Shown here one piece after another: positions 1-9,575 of a stretch of 17,414 bases of DNA (positions are counted from its first letter, which is position 1; every line of letters starts with the position of its first letter). The DNA is from Spirogloea muscicola (Eukaryota; Streptophyta; Zygnematophyceae; Spirogloeales; Spirogloeaceae), in the NCBI GenBank assembly GCA_009602725.1, contig WELB01000183.1:130798-148211 (forward strand), in the 5' to 3' direction. The notes under the pieces are model-generated. The model was not told the DNA's origin. It saw nothing but the letters and a program-made list of their open reading frames with translations, and did not search any database. The position numbers and the translations under genes were made by a program.

Positions 1-2
1 CC

Positions 3-101
<99 letters not shown>

Positions 102-120
102 GTCTGTCTGTCTGTCTGTC
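1..120. repeat. CT microsatellite followed by TGTC tetranucleotide run
   Basis: Positions 1-100 are an almost pure (CT)n tract with a few CC interruptions. It runs directly into five copies of TGTC at 101-120. The tract begins at the window edge, so its full length is unknown. It lies about 310 bp upstream of the amidohydrolase start codon at 430. Pyrimidine tracts of this kind are common near plant and algal promoters, but a promoter role here is only an inference. Confidence 0.97.
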
Positions 121-174
121 AGTGCGCCTGCCGGCCCTACCTTCCTTTTTTCCATTGGGGAGGCCTTTCATAGG

Positions 175-256
175 CATTGCTTTACATTGGTGTAGCTGTT
201 CCTTTGGGCTGGCCCTCTCACCGCCATTGCCTTACATTGGAAGAGCTGTTTCCCCC
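175..256 (+). repeat. Two-copy direct repeat, period 50 bp, with TTACATTGG core
   Basis: The stretch 175-206 recurs at 225-256 with a 50-bp period. Shared blocks are CATTGC, TTACATTGG (182-190 and 232-240) and AGCTGTT (194-200 and 244-250). It lies in the presumed promoter or 5' UTR of the amidohydrolase gene. It may be a simple local duplication or a pair of regulatory boxes; the sequence cannot decide. Confidence 0.75.
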
Positions 257-429
257 TGCTTCTCTCCCGCTTTCGCTCTCTGCTTACGCTCTCTACTTCC
301 CTCTGTGACTCCTGTCTCGTCCACCGCCATCACGGTCGTCAGCTTCTCCAGCCACGCCAGTGCTGCCACGATCAGCGCCGCTGGCAGGAACCCTCCGGCG
401 CCGCAGCCTCTTCCTGCTGCGGAGGAGCC

Positions 430-3400
430 ATGGAGCAGACGACGGACTACTTGATCACCAACGTCCTCGTGCCGCTCGAAAAGGGGTGCGTGCTGCAGCA
501 CTCATCTCGACCAGCCAAAGCAAGCTCCACCCCCAATGCAGCGCGGATACCAAGTTGCCGCAGCTCTACACTGCAGCATTGCATCGACTGCGACCTCTGC
601 GTGGTGACCATTGCTTAGTGAGCTGGTCGGCATGCCTGAGTGAGGTGGTCGGCATAACCAGGAGTTGTAGGTAGCTTACATCTGTAGGGGTGCTTGCCAT
701 CGTCTTTGTTACTCTGCCCTCCATCATTCCTTACATGTATTGCCCCCACCAATAGGTTATGTTAGCCAATCCCTCTGCCACTCGATAGACTGGGCGTCCG
801 GAACAGTGCAGCCTTGCAGAAGCCCGACAAAACAAGTTTCCTTTGGGCAGACTTAGCACGCCCTAGACGACTGGGGCTGCTTTGGGCCAATGTGAATCAA
901 GCAAGCTTCTGACTTGCGCCACGCATGGCGCAGGTATGGCAAGTTTGATGTGCTGCTGAGTGGCGGCGTGATTGCAAGCGTGGAGCCGGCTAGCGACAAT
1001 GCCACACTCCCGAGTGGCGCCACGCACATCGACGGCACGGACAAGATGGTCTCTCCATTTCCTTCCTCCTTACTTGCACCACCTGCAATGCCACAAGGGC
1101 ATGTGCAGCTTCAGTCCTGCTCCTCTCCTCACCTCTTTCCTCCATGCTCTTCCTCTCGTCCTCTTATTCAGCACAAGTGATGGTCGAGCTGTTTGAGGTG
1201 GGTGGCTGCTCACTTGCAATAATGCCCGCACTCAGCAGCTGCTTTCGCTCGGGCGGGCATGTGCAGCTGCTTCCAGGCTTTGTGAACGCGCACACGCACA
1301 GCATTGAGCAATGGGGCCGCGGACTCATCAAGCAGCTCGTTTGTCCCCCAGCCCTCAACTTTGCACCTTGTCCTCCTCATCTCCCTCCCCCCTCCCCCTC
1401 TCCATCTCTTTCCACCTCCCCCAAACCCCCCCTCCTCCCCCTCCCTCTCTAGCCTATTTACTTCCACCCTCTTTGTCCATTGCCTGCTCTCTTTCACGTG
1501 TTGGCGCACCCATCACCTTCACCTACTCTACCCAGGATTCACACCAGAGTCCTCGTGGCTGCTCCTGCAGCCGCTGGAGCTGTGGGTTGAAATGCTGTAC
1601 CAGAAGGCAGACCCACGTGCTGATCCAGCCTGCCCTGCCCACATGGTCAGGCAGCTGCCGCAGCACTGTGCCCCCTCTCTTCCTCCTCTGGCTTCTCGCT
1701 ATCTGTCCTCCATGTGCTGATTGTCAGCATGAGTTGCCAGCCACCATCCATTCGGCTCTGACTAGCACTCTTGACGCAGGTGTACCTGTCGGCGTTGCAC
1801 ATTGGCATCGAGACGCTCATGACCGGCGGCACCGCCATCATGGACCACCTGTGAGGCCCGCCGCTGTCAAGCGGACCCTCATTACCATCAAGTCCGCCGC
1901 TGCTCTGCTGGCGCGCTGTGCCCGCTGACGTTAGTGCGAGTGGCCCATCTGGTACGCCAGGTTCTGTCGCGACATCGACGATGTGGAGGCTGCAGTGAAG
2001 GCTTACAAGCAAATTGGAATCCGTGCATACATTGCACCGTAAGTAGGCCGGGCCCACCGTTCCTCCTCTTGTATTGTCAAAGCCACCAGTAGTGACCATC
2101 AGTGCAAGCCAATATCTATAAGCTCATAAGCTAATTGCTGATTGCTTGATTTGACTCGCGGTGCCATTATCTGCCTCGCGCATCGGCGCTGCCGTGGAAC
2201 TGCAGCATGCTCGGGGACTTGGAGCGACTGGTGGGTTCACTTCTCTCTCTTCTCCCTCCTCTCATCTCCTTCCCCTGCAAACCCCTCTCCGCTTGGCTCT
2301 AGTAGCCCCCTTCTGTCAACAACGAAGCGCTAGGGGTTTGCTTGCCACTATGATGAGAAGCAGCAGACGTGCGAGCGGGGTGTGGCAGAACTACTTCCCG
2401 CTGGTAGCCAACGCCAAGGAGCGCAATGCAAAGGCCGAGGAAGCCGGGGCCTGCTGCGGCGGCCTCGGCGAGGGCGGCACCCTCCGCGAGAGCTTCCCTC
2501 CCCGTGATGTACGCGCTCTGCTTTTCGTCCCGCTGCTGCACTTGCTTGTTGGGCGCAAGCAGAAGCCTGGTATAAGGTGGCCAGCGCGGCGGCTGCGACG
2601 GCGGCGGCGGCGCAGCCGGCGCAGACGCAGCGGGTGCTGGACCTGTGGGAAGCGGCGGTGGAGAAGTTCCACGACCCCGACAACGGCATCAACATTGCCA
2701 TTGGCCCCGTGCAGAACTGGTCGGCGTCGGTGCGCCCGCCGCCTTTCCCCTTGGCCCCACTTCATCCGCCTCGGCAGGCTTGTCGTGCATCTGCGTCCAC
2801 GCCTACCGCGTGTGTCAGAACAGGGCCTAGCAATCTGTCATCAGAACACCAGTACAACTCTTATGGACATTGCAAATATTATCTCTTCAGCTTTCATCCT
2901 CCAAAGCACTCCTACGTACATGAAACACATATCTTTCAATTTGATAACCAATGACCATTGTAACGAACAAACGCAAAGGATGTTGGCAGGTACGTGTTGA
3001 AATACTCACCATGCACCAAACAAGATGGTCTTCATATCGGCTTGTTGAGCAGAACTTGCAGCCCTGTTGCACATCAGATAGTCTCAGACGCCTCTTACCG
3101 TGCAGCTCTGAAGATGTATAAGTGCCGCAGTGCTCGCACTTTGAGCAGGATGCGCTGATCGAGCAGAGCATCGCGCTGCGCACCAAGTACGATCTGTGCG
3201 GCCACATCCACCTGCTTGAGTCCCGAGCACAGAAGTGAGAGAGACCCTCCCCCCCTCACCCCACCTCAGTGTTCTTCTGTACCTCCCTCCTCCTTCCCTC
3301 CACCAGTAGCATAGGCCCTCCTTCCTCCATCTCCTGCACTGCCTCTTGTCCAAGCTCTCTACGTCTCACTCCTCTTCTTGACATATTATTATTACCTTGA

Positions 3401-5987
3401 CCTCGATCTCTCTGAACCCACTATCTTGTACTGTCTTGCTTTCACTTACCTCTTCATCTGCGCCTTGTATCTTTCCTCTTCTTGCTGCTTCTCCTCCTCC
3501 AGTGTGTCTTCACTGTCAGAAAACTGACGATTCCCTTAAAGGCCTTCCTCTTCCCGCAAGCATAACGGCCTCAGTGACGACTGTTGACCGCCCCCTCCCT
3601 TCCCCTCCGCCCTTCGTGCGCTGCTTCGCAGGCTGCACAGCCGCACGCTTTACCCAGACGGCGGCGCCGTCAAGCGCCTCTACGACCTCGGCTGGCTCAG
3701 CCTCCCGGGCACGTCGTGCGCCCACTGCTGCTGGCTGGCGAGCATTCCTCCTCCTGCTTTGCATATTGCTACTGCGTCCGGCCGAATGAATAGCAATAAG
3801 CTGCCACTTATTCAGGACCCCGATTGTTGGATTCCCAACCATTAGACCAGCCGGTCCTACATCCAGGGTCCATCATGAGCAGGAGTAAGCAGGAGCTTGG
3901 AAGTCAACTTCTGCAGCTCCACATAAGATTGTGTCTACTTAGGCCTCCTGATGGGACTGATGGGAAGCGCTTGGTGGCAAGGTGCTGCAGGAGGAGGATG
4001 AGCAGAAGATCATGGCCAAGGCAGGCGCAGTGGTCGTGCACAACCCCGTCTCCAACATCCGCCTCGGCTCCGGCATCGCACCCATTGGGTGAGCGCGGCC
4101 GCCCCACCTCACCAGGTCCTTCCTGCACCACCAGGACATCTGAGAGAGCTCTTAGCTTAAGGGCTCAGTCATTAGGACAAGAGTTTGGATCCAAGATCAA
4201 GTAGTACTACGCCTTTACTGCATTAGAGAAGCTTGTTATTTAGGCTGACCCTCCGGAAATGAAAGCTTGTTGCAGATTGCTCATATCCACAGCGTGCATG
4301 AGCCACATAGCAACGCCTTGCAAAACACATGGGCTGCGTGCCTGCTGACTGTCCTGTTGATCGGCATGCCGGCAGCGAGTACAGGGACAACGGCGTCATC
4401 GTCGCCGTCGGATGTGATGGCTCGTGCTCCAATGATGGACAGGTATGTCAAGGAGACTGGCCACTCTTTGTATTCTGCCACGCTAGCGGACACTGGCTAT
4501 ACACCGCCTGCTTTTCTGGATTACTGACTGCCTCGGAGCAGCACGCATCCAGGACATGCTGGAGGCGGTGAAGCTGGCTTGCATCCTCAACCCGGTAAGT
4601 TGCGGCCCCCTGATCTTGGCACAGCCTTGCGGCCGTCCATTAGATTGCATTTGGATTTCCGCTCCGACTTACAGTCCAGTGAAAGCTCTGAGACTGACCC
4701 CTGGGCATCGAATCTTTATTTCCCATTGTTTAGCTCCTCTAAGATCATCATTTGGCTGTGCAATGGGCAGCTCACAACTCCGGAATACCGGAAATGGATC
4801 ACGCCACGGGAGATTATCAAAATGGCGGCGGAGGGAGGAGCTGCGGCTATCAACTTGACGGGGAAAGCTGGCAAAGTTGAGCCCGGTTATATCGCCGACC
4901 TGGTGAGCTGGGCTCTCTTCTGGTTCCCTTGAGTAACTGTCATCCTGTGCTGATCTGAAAGCCGTCAATACGTGCTGATGCTGAAGACAGTGTCTTCATA
5001 TGCAATGAAGAATGGATGATAGTAGTAACCACAATTTGCCACTGACTGTATGACGGGCCTTGAGATGCAGGTGCTCTATGACTTGACTGCTCTGTCGCTG
5101 CTGCCTCGGACAGACCCCATTGGTTTACTGGTCATGGGTAGGCCCAGGTAGGAAGGTGGCCACTGTACCTTGAGCTTGGATGGCCTTATAAGTCAGACAG
5201 AACACTGCATGCTACATACAGGAAAATTTATTGTCTGCATTGTCTGACTAACCTGGCGGTCTGCTTCTGCCTCCTGCCATGTGAACAGTGCTGGCGTTGG
5301 CGGGAATGCAGTCCATACGGTCTTTGTACACGGAAAAGCTGTCATATCAGGTTGTTATGACAAAGTAGACTCATCCTGTGGGATTATCACCATATACAAA
5401 AGCACAGCTGCAGATCATGTCATAGGCTGCTGGCCCTGGGAGCACGCAGAGGCAGTCACTCTTCCTGACCTTCATGTGTGTCGCCATTCAGATGGAGTTC
5501 CAGTGGGCGTCGACTTGACCAGCTTCCGGAAGGAACTCATTGCAGGAAAGCCAGACTACTCAGACCCAGAGATAACAGACCCTACTGGAACCCCGTATGA
5601 GGTGCGCAGCTCGCAACTTTCCAAAGGTCATCCATGAGTGCCCAGTCTATTAGCTGTTGCACGGGCACACCTTTGGGCAAAAGGAATAGCTGTAAGCATG
5701 GCAGCAGTTCCTCTACTGCAGTGCATGATGCTAAGCTGAAGGTTGCCACTAGCAGTACACTCTGTGAAGTTCTAGTTCTAGTGCAATGAGCTTTATCTGC
5801 ACAATATGTTACTTGTCTCATTGCACTTCATATGACAACAACTTCAAGTCGACCTTATGTTGTCACTGTGCAGGTAGAGTATCGGGCTGCGATGGGGCTA
5901 GATGGGCCAGTTGGCAGTGGTGAGACAAAGGCTATGCTGACTGGTTATCCCCAATATCGTGTTGGTTATCCTGCAGACATAGAGTGA
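430..5987 (+). CDS. Metal-dependent amidohydrolase (TrzN/AtzA/MTA-SAH deaminase-like), 19 exons
   Basis: A cytosolic-type hydrolase or deaminase of the amidohydrolase superfamily, reconstructed by hand. Exons: 430-485, 934-1048, 1267-1338, 1571-1645, 1780-1850, 1961-2038, 2206-2230, 2389-2503, 2563-2729, 3131-3234, 3632-3737, 3991-4088, 4376-4442, 4553-4594, 4771-4902, 5071-5147, 5289-5350, 5492-5601, 5874-5987. They join in frame to 561 residues plus TGA, somewhat longer than the 440-480 usual for the family. Visible motifs: LLPGFVNAHTHS (58-69; metal ligands H66, H68), HIHLLES (283-289; H285 and proton-shuttle E288), AHCCWL (H324), HNPVSNIRLGSGIAPI (345-360) and GCDGSCSND (373-381; ligand D375). 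A composite-domain ending (VEPGYIADL, then VFVHGKAVISDG) follows, then a tail of about 60 residues beyond the usual end. No signal or transit peptide is evident. The ATG at 430 (context GAGCCATGG) opens the first exon. Substrate is unknown: methylthioadenosine/SAH, guanine or a triazine-like compound are family options. Exon 8/9 borders are ambiguous (alternative 2389-2508 + 2577-2729), and the intron after 3737 appears to be GC-AG. Confidence 0.88.
617..660 (+). repeat. 22-bp tandem duplication inside amidohydrolase intron 1
   Basis: Two adjacent copies, 617-638 and 639-660, share AGTGAG.TGGTCGGCAT with a few differences at the ends. They lie inside the 448-bp first intron (486-933). Each unit contains a GTGAG that resembles a splice donor, but neither is needed for the frame-consistent gene model. 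Confidence 0.8.
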
Positions 5988-7855
5988 CTCCCTTTATTAC
6001 CACTTACCTCAACTTTTCTTTAAGAACTTCGGTCACTTTGAAGACAAATTTTCTTCTTAGCTCTGACATTCTAAATAAGTGTTCATAGAGTACCACAAGT
6101 CAACAAGTTGTTGATATTGGTGCTTACTTGTCTACCTGAATGTGTATTAGCCTGAGAATTTTTATTGTTCTGTGCACCTATAAGTCTCAGCAGGTTTCCT
6201 AGTTCTTTAAGCAGTGAGCACTTTTGCTAATAGCAGATACTGTTTTCCAGGAAAAGGGCAATGCAGTTGCTGTTAGCTCACCCTATATATAGCTGAGATC
6301 TAAATTGCGGGACACTGCATGCCACATAGCAGTGGAATACATTCTCACATTCCCCATGCTCTTATATCCAAGGGGCTCATGTATCAACGCACTGCAATGA
6401 TTGCTCGGCGAATCAGAAAATCGAGGTGTCAATTTATTTGAACCAAAGTCCACGCAAGCCATTATATGAATCGCTCAGAAACTTTCGCTCGCAAGGTCTT
6501 TTGGCTTGCTCTAAGGCTTGCTACCACCCTTAGTAGGACATAGACTTCGACCTTAAGATGGATACTCACATATGGCACTGATGAGCAGCGTGTATGCCGT
6601 GTGCGCAACCTTGTGCGTTGTGTTGAGGGCACGCCGCCGCAAAGAGCAGGGCGAGCAACCCTCTTTTCATGTGCCAAGCTCCTTGGCGCTCAACTCATCA
6701 GATGTGCTTGCCCATCCTGCTCCAGCTTTCCTAGGCCCAGTTGCGCCTCGACTGCACAACACTCTGCCGCTCTGGCCTCGCCTGACTCTGTCTCTCTCTG
6801 GCCTGCCCTTTGTCCTCTGTTGCCCATTCGGTAGGGGCGCATTGTTGCTGCGGAGGACAGTCGATGCCTGTGATTCACCTCTCTTGGCACAGCAAGGTCA
6901 CGAGTGCTGGGTGGGTCCTCTTGACAATGGCTCCTCGTATGAAGCACAGCGGCTGAAGGCTCCTCCACCACTTTCCGCACACTGAGTTACACAGTGACCA
7001 TTGACAACTCTACAGTCACTCGCATAGGTCTGCGCATGCACTTCTGTGTGCTTGGCAGAGCTCTTCGGGCAGGTCGTGAGTGTAGCTGCTTTTAGGCTTT
7101 AACATTAACAAGTCCCATCCTTTGCATCAGTGTCTGACATCAGGCTGCTGTCTTGCTGCTATTGGGCTTTGTGTAGTCGTGTAGTGGCCGCGGCTGACTT
7201 GCGTCAGACTCCTCCTACGCAGCCGGCTGGCCTTAAGAGGCGCTCCTATCCATCGTAAGCGCCTTGCTGCCAAAACGTCCTTGCCAATAGAACTTCCTCT
7301 GTACTCATCCGGGCTGCCACTGTATCGCCGCCAATGGATGAGCTCCAATCTGCCGCGACACGGACTGCCTTGAGGGCTGTCCTCGTGCAGGACGTCACCG
7401 GCTGCGCCGTGCTTTTCTCTGAGTAATCTCCCGTCACCCTATCGTGCTCTATATGTGTGTCTTATACTGTGAGGCGCTTCTCTCGAAAATTATTACCTGA
7501 AGTGGAGCACTGCTCAGCCAAGGAGGCTTGCTTGCGTAGCAGCAGATGTTGGGCAGACCTGATTGCAAGTACGCCTTTGCGCAGTCAAACTTGATATACG
7601 CTCGCTTGCATGTGGCTTAATCCTGTAACCCACTCTGAGCAATCAGCTTCTAAGAGTGTAGCAGCAATGTCAGCTTACCATACATCAGCATATCAGGTGC
7701 AAAGGAGGAACACCACCGGTATCAATGGTATTCAGCTTCCCCAAATGACCAGTGCATGCTTCACGTCTTTGCGCGCTTGTGATTGGCATAGAAAAGTTGC
7801 AGCCCCACAGAGTATAAGTTGAGGTTGTGCAATTGCTGCTGGAGATGAGAGAAAC
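5988..7855. other. Intergenic stretch without a recognisable gene
   Basis: The first 300 bp after the amidohydrolase stop are AT-rich and look like 3' UTR, but I see no TGTAA polyadenylation motif there. A TATA-like run (TATATATAG) is at 6284-6292 with no convincing reading frame after it. Frames of 60-140 codons at 6462-6985 and 7127-7437 overlap on both strands, have no recognisable domain and no consistent codon bias. A TGTAA motif at 7624-7628 is isolated. I call no gene here; a non-coding transcript cannot be excluded. Confidence 0.6.
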
Positions 7856-7856
7856 T

Positions 7857-7917
7857 CAGACTAAAACTAAGACAGATTGAAAACGAGACTAAGACTAGGA
7901 CTAAGACAACGACTATA
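7857..7917 (+). repeat. Degenerate GACTAA/GACTAAGA short tandem array
   Basis: About ten imperfect units built on GACTAA, AACTAAGA and ACGACTA follow one another across some 60 bp. They immediately precede the repeat cluster that starts near 7930. This looks like a decayed simple-sequence array and is interrupted in all frames. Confidence 0.75.
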
Positions 7918-7935
7918 ACGGGGCCTCACGACGAC

Positions 7936-8177
7936 ATGGAGCGGAAAGCCGGAAAGACGAGCTGGCGCTTCGGGAGCTGCAGCACTGCAGTAAGTGCCGA
8001 CGGTCTGACCTTCCTCCTTTGTCGCATTCTTTTTGGGCTGGCCTTTCCCAGCCCTTATTCTCCACGGGCGAGCACTTCTTCTTTGTCCAGGGCTGGCCTT
8101 ATTACAGCCCTCGGCCCCTTCGCGGGTCAGCTTAGCAAGCAGCAGGTCATGTACATCAACAACAGCTCTTCTAAGGT
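7936..8177 (+). other. Exon-like fragments in the repeat region (possible gene remnant)
   Basis: Two short stretches look like exons without forming a gene I can identify. The first, from an ATG at 7936, runs to a strong donor GTAAGT at 7990-7995; a second frame there would read DELALRELQHC. The other stretch follows an acceptor-like CAGCTTAG and encodes KQQVMYINNSSSK up to a donor-like AAG|GTAAGG at about 8177. The second lies in the 128-bp tandem duplication and its donor is lost in the next copy (GCAAGG). This could be host gene sequence captured by a mobile element, a decayed gene, or chance. I do not assign a function. Confidence 0.25.
8015..8080 (+). repeat. Dispersed repeat copy 1 (GGGCTGG...GGGCGAGCACTTC)
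   Basis: This stretch matches the left arm of the foldback at 8416-8480: both have CTTTGT, then a T-run, GGGCT.G, CAGCCC, and end in the motif GGGCGAGC.CTT. Here the motif copy is ACGGGCGAGCACTTC (8064-8078), with one or two mismatches to the others. It is in the same orientation as the left foldback arm. Confidence 0.65.
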
Positions 8178-8404
8178 AAGGCAGGGGCTGCATATCTGTC
8201 GATGTGCTGGCCTTGGTACTCGGGACCTCAGGCCCTCCAGCATTCAATACACCGCTTCATGCCCTTCGGAAGGGCTTAGTACATCAACAACAGCTCTTTC
8301 AATGCAAGGCAGGGGCTGCATATCTGTCGATGTGCTGGCCTTGGTACTCGGGACCTCATGCCCTCCTCCACCATTCAATGCACCGCTTCGTGCCCTTTAC
8401 TTAG
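8151..8404 (+). repeat. 128-bp tandem duplication
   Basis: Copy 1 is 8151-8278 and copy 2 is 8279-8404. They begin with GTACATCAACAACAGCTCTT and share a long identical block (GGCAGGGGCTGC through GGTACTCGGGACCTCA; 8180-8230 and 8308-8358). They then diverge by small indels and substitutions (ATTCAATACACCGCTTCAT versus ATTCAATGCACCGCTTCGT). The high identity implies a fairly recent duplication. The reading frame shifts between copies, so this is not a repeated protein domain. Confidence 0.93.
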
Positions 8405-8415
8405 CCCCCTTCTGG

Positions 8416-8600
8416 TACTTTGTTCATTCCTTTTTTGGGCTAGCTGTTCCAGCCCATATCCTCAATGGGCGAGCCCTTTCCCTTACTTTATACGCCTTAC
8501 GCCGCTCAGATTTCGGGCGTGGGGGCTCAGGGTTTAGAAAGGGCTCGCCCATTGAGGAGACGGGCTGGACAAGCCAGCCCTAAAAAGAATGAACAAAGTA
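8416..8600. repeat. Foldback inverted repeat (65-bp arms, 56-bp loop)
   Basis: The left arm 8416-8480 and the right arm 8537-8600 are reverse complements at roughly 85 percent identity with one single-base gap. Both arms begin, from outside, with TACTTTGTTCATTC. Their inner ends are the motif ATGGGCGAGCCCTTTC (8465-8480) and its complement GAAAGGGCTCGCCCAT (8537-8552). The transcript or single strand could form a long hairpin. Such structure is typical of miniature inverted-repeat or foldback elements, but no target-site duplication is obvious. Confidence 0.88.
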
Positions 8601-8659
8601 CGAGTAGGGGTCCAGGGGAAGCGCTAAGGAAAGCAAGCACAAAACGAAGCATAGCTACG

Positions 8660-9520
8660 AATCACTTAGTAACCCCTGCTAAGCAGCTGCAGATCAGAGA
8701 GGCTAGGCGCCTGGAAGGGGGTCCCCTAGCCAGAGCCAGAGGCAGCAGCGAGTGCGGGGCCGGCACGAAGGTGTAGCGCGCGGGGGCCATAGACCGCTGC
8801 AGCGAGATGACCAGGCGCATACGGTAGACTTGCGCCAGCGACCCAGCTGCAGGGAAGTCCACCGGCTCCCCATGGAAGCGACGGGCGATGGCGCGGCGGG
8901 CGAGCTGGTTGAGCAACTTAAAGGTCTCTTGAACAAGAGAGACCTTAAACCCTGGCGGCAGAGGCGAGCCCGAACGGAGGCCTGCGGGGCCACGCTGGCA
9001 CGGCGACGGGCCACGGGGCCCCACGTGGGAGCTGCCGACGAGTGAGCGCGCCGCGAAAGATCACGGCACATCCGCCCACCATGTGGCGGCTGCGTGGGGC
9101 GCTCGTGCGGATGGGCCCGATCCGCGCCGACCACTCACGGCCAGCGAGCAGATCCTCTCGGATCTCTGACAGCCAATCCGCGGCGGCAAAGTGGCGGTTC
9201 CGCTGCCTGGCATGCGTCCTCTGCGGGGAATGCGCCGGTTCAGGGCGGCGGATGGGCCAGGAGGGCGCCCCGGCCTGCAGAGGACCTATCCGGGCCGGGC
9301 GGCCAATCGTGCGCGGGACCGAAACAGCGGGAGGGCGCCCGCGCCACGGGACGGGGGGGCCAAGAATCTGACAATGTGTCGGAATGGTGCCGTCTAGATC
9401 TGGCGTAGGGGTGGATCGGCGCGGGGCCACGGCGGGCGCGGGGGCGGGGCGGGGGGCGCGGGGATGGGGCGCATGCGCCAGGCCGGGCGCGCAGTGGGCG
9501 GCGGCATCGCGGCCCCATCC
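8660..9520 (-). other. GC-rich island with broken, unidentified minus-strand reading frames
   Basis: Base composition rises sharply from about 8750 and is very GC-rich between 8950 and 9520. On the minus strand one frame (about 8662-9024) reads QETFKLLNQLARRAIARRF and then FPAAGSLAQVYRMRLVISLQ. A different frame upstream (about 8960-9240) reads ADWLSEIREDLLAGREWSAR. Together they could be a frameshifted or decayed coding region, but all six frames are fairly open because of the high GC, so they may be chance. No domain is recognised. An interrupted palindrome (8919-8948, arms around AAGGTCTCTT) sits in the middle. Confidence 0.25.
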
Positions 9521-9526
9521 ATGGCG

Positions 9527-9527
9527 N
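9527..9527. other. Undetermined base (N)
   Basis: A single N occurs in ATGGCGNTCTGC, at the edge of the GC-rich, repeat-rich island. It marks an unresolved position in the assembly; surrounding reading frames should be treated with caution. Confidence 1.
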
Positions 9528-9575
9528 TCTGCAAGAACCAGCACGCTGTGCACCTGCATGCTGGCCGTGCTCTAC

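Noticed and set aside
122-454. Frame of 110 codons upstream of the amidohydrolase
   Set aside because: Serine/proline-rich translation of a pyrimidine-rich leader and a local duplication; it has no ATG at its head and overlaps the true start codon in another frame.
2161-3000. Long plus-strand frame of 279 codons across 2161-3000
   Set aside because: It starts at a non-ATG codon and is real coding only at 2389 to about 2508 (amidohydrolase exon 8); the rest runs through intron and out of frame through exon 9.
6572-6985. 137-codon plus-strand frame in the intergenic region
   Set aside because: Competing frames on both strands overlap it, the translation is a low-complexity Pro/Leu/Ser mixture and there is no domain, splice pattern or promoter to support it.
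7936-8583. Single 215-codon frame through the repeat cluster
   Set aside because: It reads straight across the tandem duplication and the foldback, so it is a product of repeats rather than a conserved protein. Only short exon-like pieces are retained as low-confidence features.
8945-9559. 204-codon minus-strand frame containing the undetermined base
   Set aside because: It has an unresolved codon, begins at a non-consensus start, has a proline/arginine composition typical of GC-rich chance frames and no recognisable domain; it is mentioned only as a possible remnant.
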